DNA of 64,000 nucleotides from Magnetococcus marinus MC-1 (GTDB lineage Bacteria > Pseudomonadota > Magnetococcia > Magnetococcales > Magnetococcaceae). The DNA is taken from assembly GCF_000014865.1 (NCBI RefSeq), contig NC_008576.1, forward strand, positions 2,447,501 to 2,511,500, read 5' to 3'. This document shows, piece by piece, positions 20,014 through 28,638 of the stretch. Numbering within the stretch: the stretch's first letter is position 1; every line of letters begins with the position of its first letter. Under the pieces are notes generated by a model. That model made no database searches and was not told where the DNA came from. It saw only the letters and a list, made by a program, of their open reading frames with translations. The position numbers were made by a program, and so were the translations under genes.

Positions 20014-21447
20014 AACACTGTCCGTTTTAGTGTTGCCACATCATGCTGAAGACTTTGAACTCAATTCCAATCGCTGAAAACGTCGCTTGCCTGATCCTGA
20101 CTCTTCCAGAAAACCCATTTGCGTCAGCTTGCGCTTCCAAAAATACAACGATGGAAGGCTCAGCTTATGGACTTCAGCGTACTCCTTAATGGTGCCGACC
20201 TCAGAACGACAACTGCGTAAATGATCCAGCCAGTACCGCTGCTTCTCACTCAGCACAGACGCCTCAATTGATTTGTCTTCCATGTTCGCCTCCTAAAATT
20301 TTGAATTTCAGAAAGCGTGACATACCTTCAGATCAAACTGAACCCTGGGGATAAATGGGCGCTTACGGTACTCTTCTCCGCCAGGGGGCTGCCCTCTTGG
20401 ATTTCTCCCTTATCATCGGAACGACAGGTTCCCACGTTCCTCATAAAAGCCTGTAATGAGCTCACGCCGTCTCCACACCGGATACCATTCAGCCCGTAAA
20501 CAGGTGCCGTCTGAACTTGTCCTGGATCAACAACGCTATCCAGTTTTGATATCAGTTGAATTGCTTTTCGATGCGTCATCAACGGTTCACTTGCGTTCGT
20601 CTTCTCATTTCTCACATGACGTTTTCCACAACGCCTTTTCGCCGACGCTCACTACCAAGGCTCTTTACCTAAGCAGCTCGACGCTGTTTGAAACCCGGTC
20701 CTGCAACCCGATTCCGAGAGGCCACACTCTCATCTTTTATGAAGCACCTCCTATAAGGAGTTCGTGGCACACCGTTGTCCCAACAGTTACCACGGCGACT
20801 CATACTCTGTGTATAGCCTCTTTCATCCAGATATTTTCTCAAGAGTTCAGATGCATATTGGCTACCACGATCACTATGAACAATCAGCCCGGCCTCTGGG
20901 CGGCGCTTGAAAAAGGCCATGCGTAAAGCGTCTGTTACCAGTTCTGCTTTCATAGGGTCTGCCATAGACCAACCGACAACAGCTCTGGAATAAAGGTCAA
21001 TCCAAACAGCCAGATAAAGCCAACCTTCCTTGGTCGGAATATATGTGATGTCACCAACATAGGCGTTATCAGGGCGTTCCGTATCGAATTGACGATCAAG
21101 AAGGTTAGGCGCTATAGGCAGTGCGTGATTTGAATCTGTCGTTACAACCTTATAACGCTTCTGAGCTTTACAAACCAAGCCAAGCTTCCTCTTGATTCTG
21201 GAGACGCGTCGGCGACTCACTCGTACACCATGCTCATTTAACGCTTTGCGTATACGCCGTGTTCCATAGGTTGATCGACTCACCTTGAAAATCTCTGCTA
21301 TCCACTCTTCAAGCAGTTGATTCTCTTCAGCCTTACTCGTACTGGTTCGATTAAGCCAGCCATAAAATCCACTACGAGAAACATCCAGAACACGGCATAA
21401 AGACTCGACAGAGTAGCTTTTGCTATGAGCTTGAATAAAGGCGTACC

Positions 21448-21741
21448 TCACGGAAGGGATCTCGCGAAGTACGCACACGCCTTTTTTAATATCGCCTGCT
21501 CCTCCTCAAGCTGAGCCAGCTTCTTTTTAAGGCGCTTATTTTCTTCTTTCACTTCTAATATTTCATCTTTATCTCTGGATGTTAGCTTCTCATGAGATCG
21601 CTTTCTCCAGTTGTAGATATTCTTAGCTGATATGCCAAACTCCTCAGCAATCACTGGTATGGGCTTGTCAGAGCTCTCTACCATTTTGAGCACCTGCTCT
21701 TTGAACTCTGGGGCAAAATTTTTAGGACTTCTTCTGCTCAT
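21448..21741 (-). CDS. IS3-family OrfA, copy 1
   Basis: A helix-turn-helix protein of about 97 aa that binds the element's ends. The HTH is [20 protein letters not shown], followed by a leucine-zipper-like coiled coil ending [18 protein letters not shown]. The start chosen is the ATG before [12 protein letters not shown], preceded by AAGGTG. It is intact and identical in protein sequence to the intact copy. Confidence 0.88.
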   Translation of the reverse strand: MSRRSPKNFAPEFKEQVLKMVESSDKPIPVIAEEFGISAKNIYNWRKRSHEKLTSRDKDEILEVKEENKRLKKKLAQLEEEQAILKKACAYFARSLP

Positions 21742-21809
21742 TGGACACCTTTCTGAATGAGGTCTCATTTTCCCTCATTTTTTGTGTCCGTTAAAGTGTA
21801 GCCCCATCA

Positions 21810-23368
21810 CTTTGCGTGTGGTGCTCAAGGGTGGACGCATGATGCCGATGACCTCAGCCCTGACCATTGAGGCCAGTCTGCCTCATGGCCATGTCGCTGC
21901 TGTCGTCGGAGTGATAAAATCCCTGGGCCTTAAAAGTTTGCTGGGAACAAAACAAACGCGCTACCGCAATTTAATCCTGGCGCTGATTGCCCAGAGAGTG
22001 CTTCAACCTGCATCAAAACTGGCCTCGCACCGGCTGTTCAACACGACCACCTTGGGGCAGGAGTTCGGCGTGGCTGACGCCAACAAGGAAGAACTTTACA
22101 AAGCCCTCGATTGGCTCGGAGCGCAACAGGAACGCATGGAGAATCGCTTGGTGAAACAGCACCTTAAGGATGGCTCCATGGTACTGTTTGATCTCACTTC
22201 CACCTATCTGGAAGGAAGACAGTGTGAACTGGCTGAGTACGGCTACAGCCGCGACCACCGCCCAGACAAACTCCAGATTGAGATTGGCCTGCTGTGCGAC
22301 AAGGAGGGTCGCCCTCTGGCCGTGGAGGTGTTTCCCGGCAATACAGGCGATCCCACTACGCTGACCGCCCAAGTGAACAAGCTCAAGGCGCGCTTTGGCC
22401 TCAAACAGGTCATAGTTGTTGGTGATCGGGGTATGATCACCCAGGCCCGGATTGACGAAGATCTCCAACCTGCTGGTTTTTCATGGATTACCGCCTTGCG
22501 CCACAGCACCATCCGATCACTGGCCAAAGCAGACAACTGGCCTTCTTTATTCGATGCGCGCAACTTTGCCGAGATCACCTCCCCAGATTTCCCAGGTGAG
22601 CGACTGATGGTCTGCCGCAATCCCTTCCTGGCCGAGGATCAGGGGCGATCACGACGGGAACTGTTGACCATCGCAGAACAGGGGTTGGAGACGATCCTGC
22701 AAGCCGTGCAAGAGGGCTCTTTGCGTGATTGTGGTCAAATTGGCAAAAGGGCCGACCGGGTTCTGCGCAAGCTCAAAATCGCCCGTTATTTCAACTTGGA
22801 GATTGCTCCAGGGCGGTTCGCTTGGTCCCGTAAGCAGGCTGTTATCGATCAGGAAACAGCCCTGGACGGAATCTATGTGGTCCGCACCAACCTTCCCGAA
22901 AAGGAGATCTCCAGTGCCGACACGATCCGCCAATACAAATCATTGGCCCAGGTAGAGAGCGCCTTCAGACATCTGAAGAGCAGTCTGGATATCCGACCGA
23001 TCTTTCATTTCCGTGCCGATCGCATCAAAGCCCACGTCTTCCTGTGCATGTTGGCCTACATGGTAGAACGGAAAATGCGGATCAAGTTAAAAACGCTACT
23101 GTTCACCGATGAAGCGCCATTGCTCCCCGACGATCCTGTCATGCCCAGAGAGTCATCGCCAAACGCCAAAGAGAAAACCGGCACAAGACGCTCTCCGGTA
23201 GGCCATGCCTTGCAGAGTTTCAGCACCCTGCTGGAGCAATTGGCCACCTTGACCCGTAATACTGTTCGTGCCCAATGGGAGCCCGCGACTGGTAAACCGT
23301 TTGAGATGCTTGCTAACATCACCCCCCTACAGCAGGAGGCCTTCCGGCTACTCAGCACCTCGCCTTAA
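21810..23368 (+). pseudogene. IS1634-type transposase, N-terminally truncated
   Basis: About 519 residues of a DDE transposase: LPHGHVAAVVGVIKSLGL, LFDLTSTYLEGRQCELA (first Asp), KQVIVVGDRGMITQARI (second Asp), SLAQVESAFRHLKSSLDIRP (Glu). It differs from the element at 10969-13063. The family's N-terminal 50 or so residues are missing; the open frame starts inside the IS3 end (MCPLKCSP), so the IS3 junction removed them. The C-terminus is complete. Confidence 0.88.
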
Positions 23369-23692
23369 TGTGTCCAGTGACGCGCACCGTGTTCAAGTCA
23401 ATTACAGCTTAATATCAATGCTTTACACGATTTTTAAACAGAAAGTCCGGTTCCAACCACGGCAGGAAACCGCCCCGTGGGAGGCACTTCCCGTAACCAT
23501 TGGATTCATTGGGGTTTTTGATACCAAAAAGGCCGCTCTTGCGAGCGGCCTTTGAAGGGAGAAATCCCTTTGAAATCAAATTGGTGGACCGAAAGCAACC
23601 CGAATCAGAAATTCTGAGAATTATTTGTAACAGAAATCGAGAAAGTTCGACATTTCCCTTTGGTTGATCAAAAGAAAGGTGAAATTAAATTT
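23369..23692. other. Non-coding stretch between transposase remnant and Rpn gene
   Basis: No credible coding frame. The first 40 or so bases may hold the lost right end of the IS1634-type element, but no inverted repeat partner is available. A GC-rich hairpin lies at 23531-23550. The remainder is AT-rich. Confidence 0.5.
23531..23550. terminator. GC-rich hairpin, terminator-like
   Basis: An 8-bp perfect stem GGCCGCTC / GAGCGGCC with loop TTGC, preceded by AAAAA and followed by TTTG. The A-run on the left gives a T-run when read on the minus strand, so it fits best as a terminator for the minus-strand Rpn gene. Confidence 0.6.
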
Positions 23693-24652
23693 CTATTTAA
23701 AAACAGACTCTAACGATTCTGCATCGAAAATTCTATCACTCCACATTTCTATTTCTGTAACAGCCGAAGTAGTAACTCTGCTTTGGATTTCTTCCGGCAA
23801 TGGGCCAAAACGACGCGATAAAAGTCGGAGTAGCATGGACGCAGCTTCCTCTTGACGCCCTTTCTCAAGCCCTTTCTGTATACCCTGGGCTTCCCACTCT
23901 TTGGTCCACTCCAGCACGGTCTCGGCAAGCATGGCATCTACCTCCTGCAAATCGTTTAACTCCGGGATCACCTGACCTAGCGCTTTCCTGGGCAACAACA
24001 CCCTACCCAGCATGACGGTGAAGGCTCGCCTCAAACTCAACTGACCAGGTGCTTTCAACCAATCGATCAGACTACTCAAAACAGCGCGGATATCCGTTGG
24101 TGACTGGCTCTTCTCCAATCGGAATAAGGCCGCCGCCAGATTTTTCATCTCAGCCAGAGAGGCATCCTCATACCTCACTTCATCAATGAGCAAGTACCGC
24201 ATATGCGGGCGAAAACACTCAAGCCCTCCAGGAACCGGGCGAATAAGATCGGCCACATCCATCGCCGCTGACCAGATTGGCTTCCCATTGTAAAGCACCA
24301 TGGGCAGCACCGGGGGCAACATCTCGCCCTGCTTCACCTGTCCAGATTTCACCAGATCCTGATACAATAGCATCACGTAGACGTTCATGCGGACCGCCAT
24401 CATCCAGTCCACCGTCGATTGGAACTCAATCAGCACAAAAATGTAGAGCCACGCTTCGCCCCAGCGGACCCGCCAGATCACATCATCCTCACGATCCCGC
24501 AAGTCATCGGTAATATAACTGCCGCTCACCTTTTCCAGAGTGGCAAAATCGAGATGCTCGACCCACGCCTCCTGGACAAACCCCAACAGCAGATCACGCA
24601 CCATCTCTGCGTGGCTGAAGAGCTGCTTGTAGCTACTGTCATGATCCCCCAC
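23693..24652 (-). CDS. Rpn-family (YhgA-like) PD-(D/E)XK nuclease/putative transposase
   Basis: About 319 aa, recognised by HDSSYKQLFSHAEMVRDLLLGF, LDFATLEKVSGSYITDDLRDREDDVIWRV, the nuclease core around WLYIFVLIEFQSTVDWMMAVRM (E-x-Q motif) and a C-terminal DUF4351-like tail (LLRLLSRRFGPLPEEIQSRV). E. coli RpnA relatives are DNA endonucleases that promote recombination. The start is placed at the GTG before GDHDSSYKQ, which has AGGGGA upstream; the frame opens five codons earlier at a TTG. Such genes are common in mobile-element-rich regions. Confidence 0.88.
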   Translation of the reverse strand: MGDHDSSYKQLFSHAEMVRDLLLGFVQEAWVEHLDFATLEKVSGSYITDDLRDREDDVIWRVRWGEAWLYIFVLIEFQSTVDWMMAVRMNVYVMLLYQDLVKSGQVKQGEMLPPVLPMVLYNGKPIWSAAMDVADLIRPVPGGLECFRPHMRYLLIDEVRYEDASLAEMKNLAAALFRLEKSQSPTDIRAVLSSLIDWLKAPGQLSLRRAFTVMLGRVLLPRKALGQVIPELNDLQEVDAMLAETVLEWTKEWEAQGIQKGLEKGRQEEAASMLLRLLSRRFGPLPEEIQSRVTTSAVTEIEMWSDRIFDAESLESVFK

Positions 24653-24773
24653 GGATATCCCCTTCAAGCTCTGAGACCTGAAATGCCCCTAACTTATCCG
24701 ATCTTCTCAGATTTTTCCTAGGATTATTCAAGTTCATAGCTGCCAAACCGTTGGAAATCGGGGTCGAGGCTTC

Positions 24774-24941
24774 TTGCCCAGTCAGCATACATTCAAGGAG
24801 ATGCGAATTGAGACCGTCACAACGGCCCTCGGCTCACCTTGGCAGAATGCTTATTGCGAAAGGGTAATCGGCAGCCTCCGCAGAGCGTACTTCGATCACG
24901 TTAGCATGCTGAATCAGCCCAGAGGAGCTGGCAACATGCTC
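24774..24941 (+). pseudogene. Integrase-core (rve) transposase fragment
   Basis: About 55 residues, RIETVTTALGSPWQNAYCERVIGSLRRAYFDHVSMLNQ, match the end of an rve catalytic domain (the SPWQNxYxERxIGSxRRxxxDHV signature with the catalytic Glu). No upstream domain or downstream continuation is in frame. The following bases to about 25300 show no recognisable gene. Confidence 0.75.
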
Positions 24942-25313
24942 GCCCTGCCCGTGCTTGCTGGCCTGCACCACCAGTATCTATCATGCAGCATGACCAGGTC
25001 AGAAGAGTGCTTCCTGAGTTCTCAAAGCGCACGCTGTCAGCGATGGCCAAACCCCCATATCAAAATCAGGAATTCTACGCTTTAGGCACCGACCAACCGT
25101 CACTCCACGCTCTGATTCTCACGGAATTCATCCTGACCGTCCAGCAAATTCGACCGCTCAGAGACCAAAAACGAGGCTGATCTAAAGCTTGGTGAGATTT
25201 ACTGGAGGCACGAGTGTATCGGATGCCGGTTCGGCTCTCGAAAAAACCCTGCCATCGCCGCCCCTGATCCCTCGTCGTGATCGCTGAAGACCATTCTACC
25301 AAATCTCAAGCCG

Positions 25314-25892
25314 TCACGCCCCATTCTGCGGCAGGCTCTTCGGTATATGATAATTTTCTGAGAAGACTCTACCCACAAATTTTTCATAAGCCATGAACAT
25401 TTCTTGCGCTGCAATTTCTGGCTGAACAAGGCCAACACCGGTTCCTAAACCAGGTACATACAGATGCGTGATCTCCTTTTGTTTTTTCATCGCCATATTC
25501 AAAATAGCAGACATCGCATAAAACACATTACTCGGCGGAACGCCACCTGGCTGCATCATGGTTGGAGCAACAATCATATTGGGAATCAATGCATTCCCAG
25601 TTTTCACAAACATAGCGGCTCCAACAGGCAAAAAACCTTCTTCTCGTCTACTTATTCCTTCCTGAACCTTGGTCTGCAACCCCTGACCAAAAAAATTCAC
25701 ATACTCTGCATCAATACCGCCATCCATATACCCATAACTATTCGCTGGAGAAACTACCGTATTACTTGCAACTGAAAGCAGATCACCACTAAAAAAAGAA
25801 ATTCCAGACCAGCCTCCAAAAACATGCCAAAGAGATCTGATAACATCATCATTTTGGTCAACAAATATTATTTCAAAAGGTAGTTTTTGCAT
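25314..25892 (-). CDS. Macro-domain protein (predicted ADP-ribose-binding)
   Basis: 192 aa. Macro-domain hallmarks are GDLLSVASNTVVSPANSYGYMDGGID (phosphate/ribose loop region) and YVPGLGTGVGLVQPEIAA (second loop). Macro domains bind or hydrolyse ADP-ribose conjugates and are used in defence and toxin systems; this subfamily's substrate is unknown. The local base composition is lower in GC than the neighbours, suggesting separate acquisition. It lies between two transposase fragments, so it may be stranded cargo. Confidence 0.85.
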   Translation of the reverse strand: MQKLPFEIIFVDQNDDVIRSLWHVFGGWSGISFFSGDLLSVASNTVVSPANSYGYMDGGIDAEYVNFFGQGLQTKVQEGISRREEGFLPVGAAMFVKTGNALIPNMIVAPTMMQPGGVPPSNVFYAMSAILNMAMKKQKEITHLYVPGLGTGVGLVQPEIAAQEMFMAYEKFVGRVFSENYHIPKSLPQNGA

Positions 25893-25906
25893 TTTTCTTA
25901 CTCTAG

Positions 25907-26070
25907 GGGGACACTGCTAAGTTGGCGAAGTCCCCATCGCGTGGTCGACTTCGGCCATGAAAACAACACCCGCACTCTATCACGACAACCGCTTTCCAGA
26001 CGAGATCATCAGTCATACGGTTTGGCTCTATCACCGCTTCGCCCCAAGTTTCAGGGATATTGAGGACGTA
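25907..26070 (+). pseudogene. IS6-like transposase N-terminal fragment
   Basis: RFPDEIISHTVWLYHRFAPSFRDIEDV (25987-26067) matches the start of IS6-family transposases, and the preceding bases (GGGACACTGCTAAGTTGG at about 25909) look like an element end. Homology stops abruptly after this and no catalytic core is present. The bases from there to 26223 hold nothing recognisable. Confidence 0.65.
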
Positions 26071-26223
26071 GCATGCCGTCACCGGAATTGCGCTCGGAGC
26101 GTAAACCGGAGTGCGTCCGCAAGGGACGAAGGGTATATTTTGGCTGCACGATCGACGACTTGATAACGCCACATTTTGGCACCGCTCAGCATCGGCTAAA
26201 AGATCGAAAACACCACCCTCGCA

Positions 26224-26982
26224 TCATACCTCCACCACCAGGTCTGCCCGAAAACCCGGCACATCCTCCCCTGAATACCCACGCGGATTGCAAAGCACAC
26301 GGGTATCACCAAGCCGATAGTCCATACTCGCATGAACATGCCCATGCACCCAGAGTGCGGCCTCTCCCATGAACGGTGCCATGTCAGAGATAAAAGCCGC
26401 AGAAACAGGATCATGCCGAAAGTGAGAGGGACAAGAGCGACCATGCGGCGCATGATGGGTGATGATGACCGTTTTCAACCCACACCCATTGGCCAGACTT
26501 TGCCTAAGCCATTCGCGACTGCGCAGGTGACGCTCCCTCAAGACGGCAGGGGTCAATGGTGAGCTTCCATCGGTGATGCAGCGGTAATCGTTGATGCCCT
26601 TTTTCGCGGCCATCATGACAAGATCTCGCAACCCCTCTCCAAAAAAGTCAAAATCCGTCCACAGGGTGCTCCCCAAAAAACGCACCCCACCGATGATGAC
26701 CTCGTCGTCATCCAGGACATGGACATCGGAACCCAGGGCCTCACACTTCATCTGCTCAATGACGCCCTGGATGCCGATTCCTTCGGTTTGATGGTAAAAA
26801 TCATGATTACCAGGCACGAAGAGTACAGGTTTGCCCTGGCGTTGGCAGGCCTGGACCGCCCCTGCCACTCCTTTGCGTCCATACCCAATGTCCCCTGCCA
26901 GAACCACAACGTCAGCGTTGGTTTCCGGCAGCCCAAACGGTGCCATCTCTGTATGCAGATCACTCAAAATGTGCAGTTTCAT
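26224..26982 (-). CDS. Calcineurin-type metallophosphoesterase
   Basis: 252 aa with the complete two-metal phosphoesterase motif set: SDLHTE (8-13), GDIG, PGNHDFYH, ITHHAPHG and GHVHASMDY. Usual family length and no signal peptide, so it is a cytoplasmic phosphatase or phosphodiesterase of unknown substrate. It starts at ATG after a GAGAAGGCC-type ribosome binding site. Confidence 0.9.
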   Translation of the reverse strand: MKLHILSDLHTEMAPFGLPETNADVVVLAGDIGYGRKGVAGAVQACQRQGKPVLFVPGNHDFYHQTEGIGIQGVIEQMKCEALGSDVHVLDDDEVIIGGVRFLGSTLWTDFDFFGEGLRDLVMMAAKKGINDYRCITDGSSPLTPAVLRERHLRSREWLRQSLANGCGLKTVIITHHAPHGRSCPSHFRHDPVSAAFISDMAPFMGEAALWVHGHVHASMDYRLGDTRVLCNPRGYSGEDVPGFRADLVVEV

Positions 26983-27043
26983 CGTGGCCTTCTCTGGAAG
27001 CGTTCAGATTTACCCATGTCCCAAACAAACCGGACCCGGTTTT

Positions 27044-28207
27044 TTAAAAATAAAAGCCATTTTTCCACTCCGGTCGGCGAAGTGACTCCTTCAGGAGATA
27101 CATATCATTAACCGGGTTTTCATGCCCCCTTACAACAATCCTGAATCCAGTCTGTCTCGATCTGTATTCAGGAAAACGGACCGTATAATGCCAATTTCCC
27201 ACCCGCATATCTTTTCCGATTGGCCCACCTTTTAAAACGTTTCCACGCCCAGAAAAATCACAACGAGGATTAAGAACGTACGCACTATTGAACCCTAAAT
27301 AAGTGTACCAATCTATTTCATCCCCTGGTCGGCTATCTTCCTGCCACTCAAAAATATTCCCCATCATGTCATATATGCCAAAGGCATTGGCTTCTGTGGC
27401 CTTAACCGGCAATCGACCTTCAACCCATGGCTGTTCCAAAATGGGCACACTCACTGACTTAATCCCCTCATACCCAAAACATGGGCCTAATGTATCCTTG
27501 GCCCGACAGGTATATTCCCACTCAGCTTCACGAGGGAGTGCAACTGGGATATTGGTTATACAACGGTATCTCTCACAAAATGCCATAGCGTCATGCCATG
27601 ATATTCCGCATACGGGCACATCTGCGTCGCCGCCCTCATTAAGCGCCTGAATGACAACGCCATCTGCTAAACCCCACTCACTATTTTGCCTCCCCATGAC
27701 ATCACACCACAACGCCCACGTCACAGGTATTTGACTCATCCAAAACCCACTCACACCCACCACGTGGGGGTGTGTCATGCCTTCAGACCGCCCAATGGCA
27801 AGGTGGCCGCCACGTATGAATGCGCCACTTGGAACCCATATAAATCTTATTCCAAAAATCGTATCATACCCTTCCTCACCCGCAGCAAAACGCGACCCAG
27901 CCTTTTTTTCAGTCGCCTCTTGATCAAGTTCGACAAGCCGCTCTTTTGCCAAAGCTTCCGCAGCCCGTGTTCCTGTATCATACAGATACCATTTCAGGCG
28001 TTTGGCAGATTCCATCCCCGGCAGGGCCTCACCCAAGCTAAGGTCTCCCTTATCGCTTCCACACAACGGACATAGACTTTTTTGTGAGGAATCATAGGTT
28101 GTATCAGGCAGACTAACCGACCAATGGGCATCGCTATAATCTAGCGCAAGCCATGATGATGGAAAACCACACGCCTTACACTTGTACCAAAGCTCTCTTG
28201 TATCCAT
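27044..28207 (-). CDS. Zinc-ribbon protein with formylglycine-generating-enzyme-like domain
   Basis: 387 aa. The N-terminus carries two Cys pairs (YKCKACGFP and CPLCGSDKGD), a zinc ribbon. A short helical linker follows, then an FGE-sulfatase domain from about residue 117: FIWVPSGAFIRGG, VSGFWMSQIPVTWALW, PVCGISWHDAMAFCERY, LPREAEWEYTCRA, GIYDMMGNIFEWQEDS, VLKGGPIG and RQTGFRIVV. FGE-like domains serve as enzymes or as C-type-lectin-fold binding modules. A second, broken FGE-like gene lies at 32496. An intracellular role is likely because no signal peptide is seen. Confidence 0.85.
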   Translation of the reverse strand: MDTRELWYKCKACGFPSSWLALDYSDAHWSVSLPDTTYDSSQKSLCPLCGSDKGDLSLGEALPGMESAKRLKWYLYDTGTRAAEALAKERLVELDQEATEKKAGSRFAAGEEGYDTIFGIRFIWVPSGAFIRGGHLAIGRSEGMTHPHVVGVSGFWMSQIPVTWALWCDVMGRQNSEWGLADGVVIQALNEGGDADVPVCGISWHDAMAFCERYRCITNIPVALPREAEWEYTCRAKDTLGPCFGYEGIKSVSVPILEQPWVEGRLPVKATEANAFGIYDMMGNIFEWQEDSRPGDEIDWYTYLGFNSAYVLNPRCDFSGRGNVLKGGPIGKDMRVGNWHYTVRFPEYRSRQTGFRIVVRGHENPVNDMYLLKESLRRPEWKNGFYF

Positions 28208-28221
28208 AACATTGACCCCTA

Positions 28222-28533
28222 TTACTCTGGTTTCACATCAAACGCTGCCAATCGTTGCCGAATGCTCTCTAGGCTATAAGCCCCAACAGGTGATTCTTTA
28301 GATTCAGAACAGGCACCCTCTACACTGTCCCTCTGGATCGGGGCAGATTCAGCCTCCGCATTACCCTCGCCATCTACTGGTTGACTGGTAGAGACTTCGA
28401 TCTCAAACCAGCCAGACTGCCCAGGCACATCGACGGATCTAACTTTTTGAACCACACAATCTTTACCTAATCTATCCTTAACCGCAGCAAGAACTTTGCG
28501 CATATTTCGACCTCTGAAGATAGGTGTCGCCAT
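28222..28533 (-). CDS. Small protein with FlhF-N-like region, unknown function
   Basis: About 103 aa. The start ATG (MATPIFRGRNM) has AAAGGAA seven bases upstream; the frame opens five codons earlier. RGRNMRKVLAAVKDRLGKDCVVQKVRSV resembles the N-terminal domain of the flagellar GTPase FlhF (RxxxMxxAxxxVxxxLGxDAVI), but no GTPase follows. The rest is acidic and low complexity, ending in a short helix. It lies 14 bases after the FGE-like gene on the same strand and is probably cotranscribed. Confidence 0.6.
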   Translation of the reverse strand: MATPIFRGRNMRKVLAAVKDRLGKDCVVQKVRSVDVPGQSGWFEIEVSTSQPVDGEGNAEAESAPIQRDSVEGACSESKESPVGAYSLESIRQRLAAFDVKPE

Positions 28534-28638
28534 CACGTTTCCTTTCATGGTTTGAGTTGTCTCGCCGCCATGGCATGCCGTGGCTTGGCCATTGACGACA
28601 GCTACCCATTAACCAAATTATTATTTTCATAGCGCTCT

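Larger units (their letters stand above)
18786..20043 (+). mobile_element. IS3-family element copy 3, complete (1258 bp)
   Basis: Imperfect 26-bp terminal inverted repeats, TGATGGGGCTACACTTTAAC on the left and, inverted, TGATGTGGCAACACTAAAAC on the right. A 3-bp duplication TGC (18783-18785 and 20044-20046) matches the uninterrupted tnpA of IS66 copy 1. It carries orfA and orfB with a slippery A-run between them. This is the only uninterrupted copy and the reference for copies 1 and 2. Confidence 0.96.
18681..20283 (-). pseudogene. tnpA: IS66-family TnpA, copy 3, interrupted by IS3 copy 3
   Basis: The N-terminal part (MEDKSIEASVLSEKQRYW... to ELSSKSSA) is at 20044-20283; the C-terminal part runs from 18785 to the stop at 18681. 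The insertion produced a TGC duplication. The stop still overlaps the tnpB start. Confidence 0.9.
14690..20366 (-). mobile_element. IS66-family element copy 3, carrying intron B and an intact IS3
   Basis: Ends GTAAGCGCCC at 14690 and GGGCGCTTAC at 20366, with an 8-bp duplication GGTACTCT (14682-14689 and 20367-20374). It is inserted in the 5' part of intron A copy 1. Its own DNA is about 2.4 kb. Intron B (16483-18473) splits tnpB and IS3 copy 3 (18786-20043) splits tnpA; tnpC is intact. Confidence 0.94.
4971..20772 (-). mobile_element. Group II intron A, copy 1, interrupted by IS66 and IS3 insertions
   Basis: The 5' end is GTGTGCCACGAACTCC, read on the minus strand down from 20772. The 3' end, at 4971, is CGGTCTACTCGAC. 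Removing it rejoins GACAACG and CACCAGCAG of IS3 orfB exactly. Intron segments are 4971-5191, 7617-8051, 13251-13303, 14194-14689 and 20367-20772. Compared with copy 2, the stretch equivalent to 8976-9221 is missing (deletion described in findings). Confidence 0.92.
4780..21478 (-). pseudogene. IS3-family OrfB transposase, copy 1, split by group II intron A
   Basis: The coding parts are 20773-21478 (N-terminus through GNCWDN) and 4780-4970 (from PAESFF to the end). Joined, they would give the 298-aa rve-type DDE transposase. The intron is in the sense orientation, so exact splicing would restore the gene, but this intron copy carries five further insertions and a deletion and is almost certainly dead. 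One difference from the intact copy is visible: [10 protein letters not shown] instead of [10 protein letters not shown]. Confidence 0.9.
4750..21809 (-). mobile_element. IS3-family element copy 1, inflated to 17 kb by nested insertions
   Basis: The right terminal repeat starts at 4750 (TGATGTGGCAACACTAAAAC) and the left one ends at 21809 (GTTAAAGTGTAGCCCCATCA, as read on the plus strand). They match the ends of the intact copy at 18786-20043. Own sequence is 4750-4970 and 20773-21809, together about 1258 bp; everything between is a group II intron and its insertions. The flanks (ggg on the left, ctt on the right) are not a 3-bp duplication, unlike copies 2 and 3, so one or both sides rearranged after insertion. 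Confidence 0.93.
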
